From Danio rerio (lineage: Eukaryota > Chordata > Actinopteri > Cypriniformes > Danionidae), in NCBI RefSeq assembly GCF_049306965.1, contig NC_133191.1, positions 10,946,001 through 11,010,000 on the forward strand: a DNA stretch of 64,000 bases, read 5' to 3'. Below are positions 11,697 to 23,343 of the stretch, piece by piece (position 1 is the stretch's first letter; every line of letters begins with the position of its first letter). Both the position numbers and the translations under genes were made by a program. The notes beneath the pieces are model-generated. The model ran no database searches and had not been told where the DNA came from. It saw only the letters and a program-made list of their open reading frames with translations.

Positions 11697-12695
11697 GTAA
11701 CGACGGGGAATGACACATACAACTGGGCTAAGATCCAAATGCAGGTTTATTCGTGGTCAGGCAAGCGATGGTCAACACAGGTGTAAACAGGTATATGTAG
11801 GCAGTCCAGAATCGTAATCAATATACAGGCAATAGGTCAAAAGGCAGGCGGCAGGCAGGAAGAACAGGAATACAAGGCTACTTAGAAACACGGGAAAACA
11901 AGACAGTAGCTGCGTACCAAATCGCATACTTATGCACTATTCTACGCCATTTTGTAGTATAAATAGTGTAAGTAGTGCGTTCACACTGAAAACTATAATA
12001 ATAATAAGAGCACTTTAATTACCCGGATGATGCACTCATTCAGCCGCTAAAATGAAGTGTGTAATGATGGACACTTCACGCACTCAACGACCGCAGGTTT
12101 GCTTATGTTGCAGAAGGGGCGGAGCGATCGGACGCACATGTTGAATAACTTTATTTATTTTGGATGGTGAAAGCAAAATTCTCCAACGAGAGTGATTACA
12201 GCGCCTCCCAATGGTGAATGCAGCAATACTCGCGGCAGGTATTATTTGATAATTCGGTCGTTTATTTCACTGATTTGGCAACCGTCAAACGACATCAGGG
12301 AAACGGTTTGAATTTCCGCTTAGTAAAAAAACATAAGTGTGCCATTTGGGACACCACTACATACATATACTATACTGTTGAGTGTGTAAGTGCATAAGTA
12401 CATAGTGCATGAGTGCATAGTGTATAGTGTGCCATTTGGGACGTAGCTAAGGAATAACGTGTTGTAATGTCACTGATAGCAAACAAGACTCTGCAACGAG
12501 AGTGAGTGTGCTGCTTAAATAGTGTGTGCAATCAGTCTCTGACAATCCTCAGGTGTCTAGATGAGGAAGCATGTGTGAGTGTGACCGGAGTGCACGTATG
12601 AAAGTGTAGTCCAGAAAATGGCAGATTTGTAGTCCATGGTTATAGTTAGCGCAAACCATCTTCTGAAAGACGATCGCTGGTAATCGTGACAGGGA
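11697..12695. mobile_element. TIR element (CTGTAACGAC ... AATCGTGACAG) carrying a nested MITE
   Basis: The left end CTGTAACGACGGGGAATGAC and the right end GTAATCGTGACAGGG form a short imperfect inverted repeat. The body (GATCCAAATGCAGGTTTATT, AGGCAGGCGGCAGGCAGG) is that of a common fish repeat. Superfamily unassigned. The MITE at 11908-12448 splits it. Confidence 0.55.
11908..12448. mobile_element. MITE with AGCTGCGTMCCAAATCGC / GTGCCATTTGGGACG ends
   Basis: Inverted ends AGCTGCGTACCAAAT and (complement) AGCTACGTCCCAAAT. About 540 bp. A second copy with the same interior (CACTTTAATTACCCGGATGA, CATTCAGCCGCTAAAATGAA) lies at 51718-54680, split by an insert. This uninterrupted copy shows what the empty site looks like. 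Confidence 0.85.
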
Positions 12696-12760
12696 CCCTC
12701 TCATTTAATATCTCTACAAACAGACAGAAAATATTACTTTACAAACTGCATTGTACAAAT

Positions 12761-13043
12761 CATTCATTCATTCGTTTTCTTGTCGGCTTAGTCCCTTTAT
12801 TAATCCGGGGTCGCCACAGCGGAATGAACTTATGAACTTATCCAGCAAATTTTTACGCAGGGGATGCCCAACCAGCCGCAACCCATCTCTGGGAAACATC
12901 CATACACACATTCACACACACATTCATACACTAAGGACAATTTAGCCTACTTAATTCACCTGTACCACATGTCTTTGGACTGTGGGGGAAACCGGAGCAC
13001 CCAGTGGAAACCCATGCGAAGGCAGGGAGAACATGCAAACTCC
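12761..13043 (-). mobile_element. DANA SINE, head-truncated, with target-site duplication
   Basis: Complement of DANA from tail to GAGTTTGCATGTT. The 10-bp repeat TTGTACAAAT at 12751-12760 and 13044-13053 is exact, so this copy inserted already truncated. Contains a short (CA)n. Confidence 0.95.
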
Positions 13044-13245
13044 TTGTACAAATTAGATGAAGATTTTTATATAAAAATCAATAATATTAATAATATTATT
13101 ATAAAGTCAATAATATTACTGTAATTGATTTAAAAACTGAATAAATATAGATTTACACACATTTGCTCAAGTAAATAAACAGAATTAATGATGGGCTTAA
13201 AATCTGCAGAGTTCTGTGCGCACAGATTCCGTGTTGGCATACCTA

Positions 13246-13466
13246 TGACCCAGTCACCCAACACCCATATACTCTCACTACAGCCAATTTTATTTCATCC
13301 AATACACCTATAGCGTATATCTTTGGACTGTGGGGGAAACTGGAGCACCTGGAGAAACCCCACACAAGCATGGGGAGAACATGCAACTAGCCCGGGCAGG
13401 GCTCAAACCAGCGACCTTCTTGCTGTAATGGTGACAGTGCTAACCACTGAGCCACCACTCCACCCA
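13246..13466 (-). mobile_element. DANA SINE fragment including the tRNA-like head
   Basis: Complement of the DANA 5' half: TATCTTTGGACTGTGGGGGA, AAACCAGCGACCTTCTTGC and GAGCCACCACTCCACCC at the right end. Confidence 0.88.
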
Positions 13467-13791
13467 TTTGCTTTGCAACTGAATTTTAATAAATTTGATA
13501 ATTGAAGGACTTCACTCAAACGAGGATAATTGTACATTGTTGTGAAAACCATTGTAAATATAATAGAATATCTTCATCACAACAGTCAGATGAGCAATTT
13601 CACTGAAATCAGTTCATCAGATGAACAGTAAAAACATTTAACGCCACACAGAATGCATCAAGCTTTAAACAAATGTGAGCATTTAAATTGGCAGATGGCA
13701 AAATTGCAGAGTGTTCTTATAAAATAATTACAGTTATAGCCCATTCATTCTAGGGTTGGCTATAATTGTCATTCTAGGGTTGAATAGGCCT

Positions 13792-13925
13792 TAAAGGGAT
13801 AGTTTGATCAAAAATGCTAATTCATTATTTAATAACCCTCCACTTGTTCCAAGCATGATGGAGCACAAAAGCATCTGTGATGTACAAAAGCATATGAATT
13901 AGGAGATCCAAATAAAGCTTTCATG
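13792..13925. mobile_element. Fragment of AAAGGGATAGTT-type MITE
   Basis: Begins TTAAAGGGATAGTTTGATCAAAAATG and resembles one end of the elements at 37070 and 53309. The other end is lost. Confidence 0.45.
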
Positions 13926-13963
13926 AAAGGATGGTCAAACAGGTGCAAAGCAGTCTCCTAGAG

Positions 13964-14937
13964 CAGGGCTTTCCAAACTTTTTAGCTCATGACCCTCAAA
14001 ATAACATTTCCAGTGACTCGTGACCCCCACTATCCTTGAAGGTGGTTATAACCGTCCTTCGGATGAGACGTTAAACCGAGATCCTGCCTCATTAAAAATC
14101 CCATGGCACTTCTCGTAAAAGAGCAGGGGTGTAACCCCGGTGTCCTAACCAAACTCCCTCTATCGACCCTTACGATCATGGCCTCCCAATCATCCCCTTC
14201 CACCAAACTGGCTCTATCACTGTCTTTCCACTCCACACAGCTGGTGTGTGGTGAGCGCACTGGCGACATTGTCCTGTGGCTGCCATCGCATCATCCAAGT
14301 GGATGCTGCACAATGGTGGTGGTGTGGAGAGACCCCCCCTCATGATTGTGAAGTGCTTTGGGTGTATGGCCATACACAATAAATGCGCTATATAAATACA
14401 CATTACTTTACATTACATTACATTACAATTGTGCACACACACCAATAGAAACAATATCAACAAGCTTATTGGCAACACTAAAAAGTGCAACAGTCTAACA
14501 ACCAATGTAATCATCATTCGTTTGTTTAATTTAATATTATCCTCACTTAATGAAAATGGTGGACACAGTGTTTAAAGCACAAATCTATTCATGGTTTATT
14601 TTTGGAGATCACAACCTGTAGATTGTCCTCTATGTTCAGTCGTGGCCTTTATTTTTCTTGTGCGTGAGTGCTGTAAAGGTGTCAAAGTTTAACATTGTGC
14701 TGTAAAATCAATCTGTTTCAACTACCACTATTGCTGTGTCATTAATCTAACGTAATAACCCCAGGGGTCACAAGTTTTTTTTAAGGAACTATTAAATACT
14801 ATTCATATCTTCTGTGGGTTATGAATTGAATAAAGTAATTCTAACAGTTTAATAACATATAAGATATTTTTGGAAATCAATAAGCAACCTTCTTATTGTC
14901 TCCCCCAGGGAGTCCCAACCGCCATTTTTTACACCAC
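13964..14937. mobile_element. Insertion flanked by TCTCCTAGAG, hAT-like left end, containing a nested retroposon
   Basis: A perfect 10-bp direct repeat TCTCCTAGAG lies at 13954-13963 and 14938-14947, which marks the empty site. The left end CAGGGCTTTCCAAACTTTTT is hAT-like. The right end is not a clean inverted copy, so classification is uncertain. The retroposon at 14034-14427 interrupts it. Confidence 0.55.
14034..14427 (+). mobile_element. Retroposon 3' end (LINE-tailed SINE or L2/CR1-type LINE tail)
   Basis: Ends with TGAAGTGCTTTGGGTGTATG, AATGCGCTATATAAATACAC and tandem ATTAC units, the hallmark of fish L2/CR1-clade tails and of SINEs that borrow them. Upstream motifs (GATGAGACGTTAAACCGAG, TGGATGCTGCACAATGGTGG) fit the same family. 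Overlapping 75-80 codon frames are shadows. Confidence 0.65.
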
Positions 14938-14947
14938 TCTCCTAGAG

Positions 14948-15599
14948 TTATGCAAAATCTAGGCAAAGGTTGGGGCAGGAAGTAAACAATAAATCAAGAA
15001 AAAAATAAAAAATAATTTTTAACATACCTGATATCCCCTCAGACTCAAAATAAATCAATTTCCAGAGTTAACCGGTGAACTGATAATACTGTGCATGCGT
15101 GATTTAACATGGGACGATTGTCATTGTCATTAAGAAGACTTTGCAGCGACTGAGGTGGTTTTGCATGTGTGTAGATTGGCTGCAGGTGCTCTGTAATCAG
15201 AGTCCAGTTCATGTGAATCAGGTGTGAAGTGTGAAGCATTGTGGTACATGTAGTCCAGGTGAGCTGATGATGTGAGGTGAAGAGTGCCCTCTATATTGTG
15301 TCTGGTGGGCACTTTAGTTGGTGACTGTGAAAGCAGCAAAGCTTTTGTTATGCCACAATCAACTGCTTCCGGTTTCACTGTTCTAGTGGTTTATGGATAT
15401 TTTAATCTTATATGTTGTGCCTTTAATGACCACTTTATTACCGCCATCTTCATGTTTATTACTGTGAACCTGCTTTCAAACTATCTGTCCTGTTTAAAAG
15501 ATCTGATTATCATCCTAAATAAAAATATATTGCTTGGCTGCCAGTCACATCTGACAATAATAAGCTGTTAAAAAGTGTATATTTTCTTTCTTTGGGTAT
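14948..15599. other. Non-coding DNA, no gene assigned
   Basis: Overlapping frames of 82-95 codons on both strands at 15130-15571 share the same bases and have no splice context or recognisable protein. 15110-15370 has higher GC and might be a repeat I cannot name. Confidence 0.35.
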
Positions 15600-16240
15600 A
15601 TTTTATTTTTGCCTATAGGAGACAAAGTGTTCAGGACCACCACTGGAGCCCCCATAAAAGTTTCTAGACACTCCAGACGAGAGCGTTCAAGTTATTTTGT
15701 TCACCTTTGGGGGCTTTGCTTCAGCTCAGAGGTTGGTTTCGTCATGTGTGCTGGGTTATATGTCACAACATGTGCGTTGAGCATTTGAATTTCGACTGTC
15801 AGATGTGTCATCATCTCTCTTTGATCTGTCTCGGTCTTATTGTTATTCACCGGGATGCGGTGTCTCATGGGAAATGTTCTCTGATGTCAGATTGCACTCA
15901 GTCAGAATGGATGCTGATAATCTAACTCCATTAAGTGTGGATCTGGAGGCTTGGCTTCATTTCTGCACACGCACATCTCACACACACACAAGCACACACA
16001 CAGTCTATTTGTGGTCCTAGAGCATCATGGCTACAGCCATAATCCCCCTAATTGCGTAAGTCTTTTCACATTGACACATCCATAATTCACCTTAAATTGT
16101 TTATTCAACAAATTAATCCCATCAACCTGCCACTTTAGACACACCGTGTGAAATAGGATTGTGGCAGAGATGGGTCATGTGACCTGATGCTAATCGCCAT
16201 AACTGAATTATTGCATAGCTGTTGTTTATCGAGCCCAAGA
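15600..16240. promoter_or_regulatory. Long unique block, candidate conserved non-coding element
   Basis: Non-repetitive apart from a short (CA)n at 15978-16000. Rich in homeodomain-like ATTA/TAAT cores (CCATAATCCCCCTAATTGCG, CAAATTAATCCC, CATAACTGAATTATTGC) and E-boxes. Chance frames of 71-72 codons occur but have no matching splice sites. Among the best candidates here for a developmental enhancer, from composition only. Confidence 0.3.
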
Positions 16241-16657
16241 GCTTTCAAAATGCTTTTAGTTTCAGTTACTCTGAACTATGAATCAAGGCCACAGAAAAGA
16301 TCAACAAAACTACAAATGTTTATCTATAATCTGGATTTGATAAACATTGGATGGAAATTTTGCTTAGTGGAAATACATTTATTTTACGGGTTTATTTTTA
16401 AAATTTATTTAAAAACCAGATCACTGTTGATTAAATTGAATGAAATTAAACAATATGAATAAAATAACTCATTGGATGAACGCTAGTTAATTAGGGCAGG
16501 ATTTCCATTCAATAAATTTGATTAGCACCAACTAAAAAAAAACTATTTACCTAATTAAATGCAGTTAAGTTGGTCCAACATGATTTTATAAAAAAATTTA
16601 AAAACATTTTTATTTAAGTTAGACTCAAAGGTCTGATAATACAATGTATGCCTATTA

Positions 16658-17171
16658 CAGTTGATTCAGTCCCCTGAATTATTAGCCCCCCTGTTTATTT
16701 TTTTCTCCAATTTCAGTTTAACGGAGAGATTTTCTCAACACATTTATAAACATAATAGTTATAATAACTTATTTCTAATAACTATTTTTTTTTTCTTTGA
16801 CATGATGGCAAAAAATATTATTTGATTAGATATTTTTTAAGACACTTCTATACAGCTTAAAGTGACATTTAAAGCTAAACTAGGCTAATTAGGTTAACTA
16901 GGCAAATTAAGGTAATTGGGCAAGTTATTGTATAACGATGGTTTGTTCTGTACACTAATCGAAAAAAATATAGCTGAAAGGGGCTAATAATTTTTACCTT
17001 AAAATGTAAAAAAATAAAAACTGCCTTTTATTTCTAGCCGAAATAAAACAAATAAGAAAAATATTATCAGACACACTGTAAAAATTTTCTTTCACTGTTC
17101 AACATAATTTTGGGAAATATTAAAAAAAGAAAATAAAATTCAAAGGGGGCTAACAATTCTGACTTTAAATG
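16658..17171 (+). mobile_element. Tc1/mariner-type MITE (CAGTTGAAGTCAGAATTATTAG family)
   Basis: Left end after a TA at 16656: CAGTTGATTCAG...GAATTATTAGCCCCC. The right end GGGGGCTAACAATTCTGAC ends before TA at 17172. Body motifs GCAAGTTATTGTATAACGAT and GGTTTGTTCTGTA match the copies at 39345, 45926 and 57301. TA duplication and Tc1-like ends place it in Tc1/mariner. Confidence 0.88.
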
Positions 17172-17566
17172 TATGTGTTGTGCATTTCGAAGTCTTTCGA
17201 AGTTTACTTTAAGTTATCCTAAATGAACTAAAAGAGCAATTTTTAGGCATATTTCATGAGAACTAATTTAATGTTTAATGAGAACTCAGAACTAATTTTA
17301 GGACAGGTATTGCTCACTGAGCATTGTGAGCAAAGCAGTAAACTGCTATTTTGCTAATTAAGCTGCCAACACCCAAAGCATGAGTGCTTCTGGAAGGTGG
17401 TAATCTTAAAACTCAAAGCATAAATGAAAATCTAAACCTTCAAACTAAAGTGAAGATTAAACTCTAACAATTCTTTCTATTAACTTTAAACACCAAAGAT
17501 TACTTTTATTTTCAACATTTCCCTGTCTTAATTTAATCCCACGCAAAGCATGCTAGAACTATAAAT

Positions 17567-17817
17567 CCAACACAATCTCACTGCAATTCGTAACTTTCTG
17601 ATTTAGTGGCTAATTTGTATGAATTCGTATGATCTAATTCGTACAATTTAGTACGATTTGCTCATCACCCAGTGACGGTTGGGGTTAAGGGTGGGGTTAG
17701 GTGCCACGCCTCCTTTATAAAATCATACATTTTTGTACTACTGAACTCAATTCGTACAAATTAGCCACTAAACTGACAAAACATAAAATACTTACGTTTC
17801 CTCGTGAGATCAGGCTG
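17567..17817 (+). mobile_element. MITE with CCAACACAATCTCAC / GTGAGATCAGGCTG ends
   Basis: The interior has inverted arms (TTAGTGGCTAATTTGTA and ACAAATTAGCCACTAAA) around GGGTTAGGTGCCACGCCTCC. An opposite-orientation sister copy is at 58121-58376. Confidence 0.8.
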
Positions 17818-17845
17818 ACACATCCAGTAACCAGGTATTTGAACC

Positions 17846-18510
17846 AACACAATTCCTTCATGTTGTCCCAACACAAAATGCTTAAGCTAACTTATTCATT
17901 TACACATTTTAGTGGACTGAACATAAAACAAATAAATTAGCCAAAGACATTAAAAGAATTGTGTTGTCTCAGTTCATTTTAAAAAGGTAGTTTGAACAAG
18001 CAGCAATCATTTTTTGAGTGTACACTGTAAAAAATGCAGTGTTCCACACAATTCATTCAAGTTATACCAACACAAACCGATTAAGTAAACTTAACACTTT
18101 TAACAAATTTACGTTGATTGAACATAAAAATCAAGGTATCCCAATGAAATCTCAAAAATTGTGTTGTTTCGCATAATATTAATATTAATAATATTAATTA
18201 TGCATACTAGCATACATATTAAAACAATATATTATATTAATATAATATTTAATTATTTAATTGATTTATTTAAAAAAAATTGTCTTTCCTCCTTTTGCGC
18301 AGCTTTGGTGGAAAATTGTAAATGAATTTAGTCTTGTAAAAAAGGGAATATACACTGTTAAAAATTCATGTGGTCCCAACTCAAATAAATTAAGTTAATT
18401 GGTTTTGACAGATTTAAGTGGATTGAACATAAAACAATTAAGTTGCCCCCCAAAAAACCTGAAGAATTGTGTTGTTTCCACTTATTTTATATAAATAATT
18501 TGAACAAGCA
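17846..18510. repeat. Cluster of three related short repeats (CACTGTAAAAA / TTGAACATAAAA type)
   Basis: Three consecutive diverged copies at about 17846-18024, 18023-18180 and 18349-18510 share an order of motifs: ACACTGTWAAAA, CCAACTCAA-type, TTAAGT, GTGGATTGAACATAAAA and GAATTGTGTTGT. They look like successive insertions or a tandem expansion of one small MITE. The (GT)n at 18521 lies just outside. Confidence 0.6.
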
Positions 18511-18520
18511 GCAATATGTA

Positions 18521-18546
18521 GTATGTATGTGTGTGTGTGTGTCTGT
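18521..18546 (+). repeat. (GT)n microsatellite
   Basis: Short run of GT units with one interruption. Confidence 0.85.
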
Positions 18547-19167
18547 GTGCTTGTTAAGAGTAAGATAGGTAATAAATATATTAGTTATTTACCCAATACT
18601 GCATAAATGAATCTATCACATTTATTTTGGGTGCACTATACCTTTAATGTAACAAAGCCAACTTGGCCACTGTGAAGTTAATACACAGCAATATCTGTGT
18701 CTACCATTTATTTGGCAGTAAACCTCGCATGAACGTTCTGTCTGAGACTCTAAGCTACAGACTGGAGTTTATAAACGGAGATGTCACGTTGATGATTGAT
18801 TGAGTTTTTCCCCCTGTTTTCTTGCGCCATTGCTCCGCATGCGCACACACACAGCCTCATATTCTTGCCTCATTCTGCCTCTGCCTGCGGTGACCTTCAC
18901 TTCCTCTACACCTCATATTCTCTCTCAGCCTGGTCCACTGCTAAAGGCTCTTTCTCCAATGAATCAGCTGTCTCCCTGATTGTGTTTTTACATTTGAATG
19001 GTGTTTTGCTCATTCTGTTTGTGTAACGGGGTAATTCTGTCAACTGTGTGTAATGTAGTATTTCTGTCATAATATAAAGGACAGTCAGCTGGTACAGTGT
19101 ATGCTGTTTTGCTGGAGTTTTGAAGTGTAACTTCACTAAACATTTGCCAATCACTGTAGATTATCTA
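18547..19167. other. Unique non-coding DNA
   Basis: 18780-19000 is pyrimidine-rich on the plus strand and non-repetitive. Overlapping frames of 76 and 82 codons on opposite strands give no recognisable protein. Confidence 0.35.
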
Positions 19168-19524
19168 GGCTTCACAATGGCGCAATGGGTAGCACGATCA
19201 CCTCACAGCAAGAAGGTTGCTGGTTTGAGCCTCAGCTGGGCATCTCTGTGTGGAGTTTGCATGTTCTCTACGTGTTCGCATGGGTTTCCTTCGGGTGCTC
19301 CTGTTTGGCCCACTAGTCCAAAGACATGTGGTATGGGTGAATTGGGTAAGCTTAATTGTTCGTAGTGTATGTATGTGAATGAGTGTGTGTGGATGTTTCC
19401 CAGTGATGGGTTACAACTGGAAGGGCATTTGCTGTGTAAAAAAAAGCTAGATAAGTTGGTGGTTCATTCTGCTGTGGCGACCCCATATTAATAAAGGGAC
19501 TCAGCCAAAAAGAAGAAAATGAAT
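19168..19524 (+). mobile_element. DANA SINE, near full length
   Basis: Forward copy with A-box-like GGCGCAATGGGTAGC, B-box-like GGTTTGAGCC, then the body and tail ending AAAGGGACTCAGCCAAAAAG and GAATG. The 81-codon frame at 19120 runs through it and is not a gene. Confidence 0.94.
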
Positions 19525-20299
19525 GTAGATCAGTTATATTTATTTAAAGTACACATATGCCGATATTGATAACACAAGATTAATATTGTGGTCTCTTTAA
19601 AATGCTGTGAATAATTATTTATTATTTTAACATTTAGAGTGCCTTTTCATTAGTGTCTTTTCATGCGTTAATGTGTTTTCGAACATTAACATTTTCACAT
19701 TTCGGCCTATACAACATTGAAAATTCTCTGACTAGGATTTTTGTTTGTTAATGCTGTAAAGTATCTATTAGTGTGTAGAGACGAAGAGTAAAGGCCAGTT
19801 GGGGACTTTTCTCTGAGTGATTGACATTTATAACTCACAACTGGAAGATCAGCATTCATGCACCTGAATCTTGTTTCTTTATACTGTCATGTCTTTCAGC
19901 AATAGTTGTCACTAGGCAGAATTGTTCTTCTTTTCCACAAAAAACCCACTTGATTGGGTCATGGCCTATGGTGGCAAAACTATACCTCAAGCCGGGAATA
20001 ATTAGTGTGGTAACCACAAGACTATTGGTGCCCACAGAGTAACTAATTCAATGCTCCAACAAAGACTACATGATGCCGTTAATAGCAAAATGTGAACAAT
20101 TATTGAACACTCATGTAAATACTAGCTTATTTAGTAACCTTGCAGTGTTGCAGCAAATGTTAGGAAGTAAAAACACAGAATTTAAATTTATATTGGTTAC
20201 AACTGAACCAAGAATGAAGTTATTTAGGCATTAATCAGAAAGTGGACTGGATTTGAATGAAAGCATTATGAAAAGCGAATGGAGATATGCACTAAATTA
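19525..20299. other. AT-rich DNA, no gene seen
   Basis: The 73-codon forward frame at 19821-20042 follows a TTTCAG but has no donor and no recognisable product. I do not call it. Confidence 0.35.
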
Positions 20300-20670
20300 G
20301 GGCTGGGCTGATAAACGATATTACATTGAATGGCAATAAAATTTATGTTGATAACAATGATAAGCTCTGAGCTTTTTTGTTCTCTTTATTGATCTAAGAG
20401 CCAATCACGCAGTAGTAATGTGCAACAATGGGAATATAGAAGTGTGTTGATATTAGAGATGCAACAAAATTTCGGCCATCTTTTTTAATCTCACCATTAA
20501 AAAATATTGGCCATCGAAAATCTTTTTTTTTTTTTAGCTTCGGTCATTGTTGGGATACTCTTTTAAATTCGGAAGCATTAACTTCATAGCTGATATCGAA
20601 ATATATATTGTTATTGTTCGATATGGAAAAGAATTAATCACGACTGCATTTTTTCCATAACACCCAGCCC
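20300..20670. mobile_element. MITE with GGGCTGGGC / GCCCAGCCC-like ends and nested fragment
   Basis: The left end GGGCTGGGCTGATAAACGAT and the right end ACACCCAGCCC are inverted. Near 20455-20560 an inserted ATGCAACAAAATTTCGGCC / GGCCATCG piece looks like part of another hAT family. Contains a 15-base T run. Confidence 0.55.
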
Positions 20671-20721
20671 ACCACTGTACTAGAGACAGTAAATCTAAGT
20701 GGGTCTGACATCATTGTTTTC

Positions 20722-20982
20722 ATTCATTCATTTTCCTTTGACTTAGAGAGTCTGCCACAGCAGAATGAACTGCCAACTATTCCAGTTGCCCTTCCAGCTG
20801 CAACTTGGTACTGCGAAACACTTGTACACTCTACGACCAATATTGTTTTCCCAATTCACCTATAACATGTCTTTGGACTGTGGGGAAACTTAAGCTCCCG
20901 GAGGAAACTCATGCAAACACGTGAAACTCCACACAGAAATGCCAACTGGTCTAGCTAGGACTCAAACCAGTGACCTTTCGCC
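20722..20982 (-). mobile_element. DANA SINE, diverged
   Basis: Complement of DANA with several internal losses. A 13-bp direct repeat with one mismatch (CATCATTGTTTTC at 20709 and CATCAATGTTTTC at 20983) flanks it. Confidence 0.85.
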
Positions 20983-20995
20983 CATCAATGTTTTC

Positions 20996-21639
20996 AGAAA
21001 ACTGTAAAACTAAAAACATCAACTGCTTTTCACACCCATGGATTTGGTAGCCCTGTGCCTGTCTAGTTATTAGTTTTGTTAGGTTACATTACAATTTCAG
21101 CAAATATTACAGTAAAAATGATACTTTGCCTTTTGTCAAGGCACAACCAATACAGAAGTCACTATCAAATCGTGCCCTTTTTTGTTGATCAATGCGGTGA
21201 ATCCGTGTAAACTAGGCCTATAGGATACTAAGAGCTATCTTTTGCCTTTATGCGAAATTCCAAAAATTCCAAAATGACTGGTTCAGCTCTGAAAATCCAA
21301 TGAACAACAATCAATTTGACCAAGCCATTAAGCTGGGATGAAATAGAAGATGACTTAGTTTTGTTGTGACAAATGTCTTCGTGAACAATAAACAATTGAC
21401 ATTAAACGAGAGCTGGTTTTGTCCGTCGACATTTGACACGTGGCGCGACCAAAATCCATTTTTAAAAGACAAGGTACTTGTAATAAAACGACATGCTATA
21501 CATAGTCGAATGTGCAGTCTTTTGAGCTGAACTAGGCATGGGAAGAGAGGAAAGAGCGCTTGAGGATATGATGGAGAGATTGACAGCGCGAGACGGAAGG
21601 AGTGAAAGAAGGACATGTGATTGACAAGGCAGAGATTCA
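20996..21639. other. Unique non-coding DNA
   Basis: Overlapping 65- and 109-codon reverse frames at 21311-21659 use the same bases. No splice or domain evidence supports either. Confidence 0.35.
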
Positions 21640-21960
21640 CCCAGACGTGACGCGCACACGTCCCTTCATCCGAACTCTTGTCTTTCTTTTAAATTCTTTC
21701 TCCTTCAAAGGAAACATCCCTGCTGTCATTTAAACCGGTTTGTCTGGACGGCCTGCATCCTTTCTTTATTTTTATTTCGCTTTTACTGTTGACATCCCCG
21801 CGCTGATGACTTGTGGAAAACGACCAGCGCGCGCTCTCGGCCGCGTGCCAGACTTTAACCTCCTGTCAGTGAAACACCTGCATAATGCGAGTGATCTGAA
21901 AGACTGGAAGTATTTTCAGTAAACGCTGCACTTTTATGGTAGTGACAGGTATTTTGCGTC
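21640..21960. promoter_or_regulatory. CpG-richer unique block, candidate promoter or first exon
   Basis: Contains GTGACGCGCACACG, CCGGTTTGTCTGGACGGCC, CCCCGCGC and GCGCGCGCTCTCGGCCGCG in an otherwise AT-rich setting. A GT-type donor (GTGACAGGTATTTT) follows at about 21948. It could be the 5' untranslated exon of a forward gene, possibly the membrane-protein gene whose 3' exons start at 28522. No open frame is supported. Confidence 0.25.
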
Positions 21961-22415
21961 TAGAATATCTAGAATATGTCCTAGTGGAGCTGAACGCAAT
22001 TTGTTTTGTACAGTTGTAGCGTCATCTAGTGTACCAGCAAGTTGTTGAACCACTTGTATTTTCATTATTTAGGCTAATAGATGCCCTTTCCCCCCAACTA
22101 TTTTCCTAAGTTTTGAATATCATTAAACAGAAATATATATAAAACTATTTTACTCCAACTGATAAATAAAAGAACTACAAAAGGGTTGCCTAATAATAAA
22201 ATATGAGATGCAAGATTCTTAAAAACTACTTTAACATGCAGGTGAAAAAAAGTGTACTTAAGTTGTATTTTTTTGGATGTAATGGTGTAAACATTGTAAA
22301 TAAAATCCCCTCAAACTGATCAATAGATACCCCAATTAAAAAACTTAGCTACTGCAGCAGAAAAAACTAATAATTCTGTGGAATTTGAAACACATATATT
22401 TTATACTATGTAGCG

Positions 22416-22800
22416 CAGGCCTGTAGCCAGCCCGATGAAAGGGGTGGTTCTTTATTTCTCAAAGAGTGGAGCTTTTTTGTTTGTTTTTGCAATTTTACGC
22501 CCATTTTCTATTTAATTAAGAGATTTAATACATTTTAAGCACTATTTTTAGCTGAATTAGCTTGTCTGATGTTCATCATAACCACACCTTTTGATGTACC
22601 AAAAATATTTACTAAAGATTTACAATAAATAAATATGAAAAAACACAATCACACATAAATTACATCCTTTACCATTAGGAAACATATAGATGAATCAGTT
22701 TCAAACTTAAAACAAGCCTATTGTCATTTAGGCAAATTATAAATAACAAACTGGTCAGCACATTCAACTTTCCTCAGTCAGAATTAGACCATTTGAATAA
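22416..22800 (-). mobile_element. hAT-like element, truncated (CAGGCCYGTARCCAG end)
   Basis: The start CAGGCCTGTAGCCAG and body motifs (CCTTTTGATGTACCAAAA, TTCCTCAGTCAGAATTAG) are inverted relative to the fuller copy at 26133-26763. The far end is missing. Confidence 0.6.
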
Positions 22801-23152
22801 AAATAATAATAATGTATAGCTTTACAATTTATCTAGCCTTTCTTGTAAAAAAAGAAAAAAAAAGTGCATTTGAAAATTCATGGATTACAACAATCGCCAA
22901 ATTAGTATTCAAATTCATTTTAATATGCGCCACTTTTGGTGCTTCACATGTTTATATTGCAATTTTTTTTTGTTTCAAGAGTAAGGCCCAAGATTTAGAA
23001 TGAACATGTGAACTGTTTTCTCTTTTTAAAACAATACAGTAGCGAAAGATGACGTCACTTATGTCAGATTGTGTGTTTTCTAGCAGCTAGATGTTGGACT
23101 CATGAAAAATAATTGTTTGCATTGGCCAAAACTGTTGAGAATTACTCTCAGT
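22801..23152. other. AT-rich DNA, no gene seen
   Basis: A 63-codon forward frame at 22812 is A/T-rich and probably chance. Confidence 0.4.
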
Positions 23153-23305
23153 CTTCATTCATTTTCTTTTCAGCTTAGCCCCTTTATTAATCTGGGGTCG
23201 CTACAGCGGAATGAACCGCCAACTCATCCGGCATATGTTTTTATGCAGCGGATACCCTTCCTGATGCAACCCAATTCTGGGATAATATAGCCTACCCAAT
23301 TCACC
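23153..23305 (-). mobile_element. DANA SINE tail fragment
   Basis: Complement of the DANA 3' third, followed directly by a C run and (CA)n at 23306-23343. Confidence 0.9.
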
Positions 23306-23343
23306 CCCCCCCCACCACAACCACACACACACACACACACACT
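23306..23343 (+). repeat. C run and (CA)n microsatellite
   Basis: Eight or more C bases, then about eleven CA units. Confidence 0.9.

Noticed and set aside
19168-19524. tRNA-like A and B boxes
   Set aside because: They are the head of a DANA SINE; no cloverleaf or acceptor stem is present, so not a tRNA gene.
19821-20042. 73-codon frame after a TTTCAG, considered as an exon
   Set aside because: No donor, no compatible neighbour and no recognisable product.
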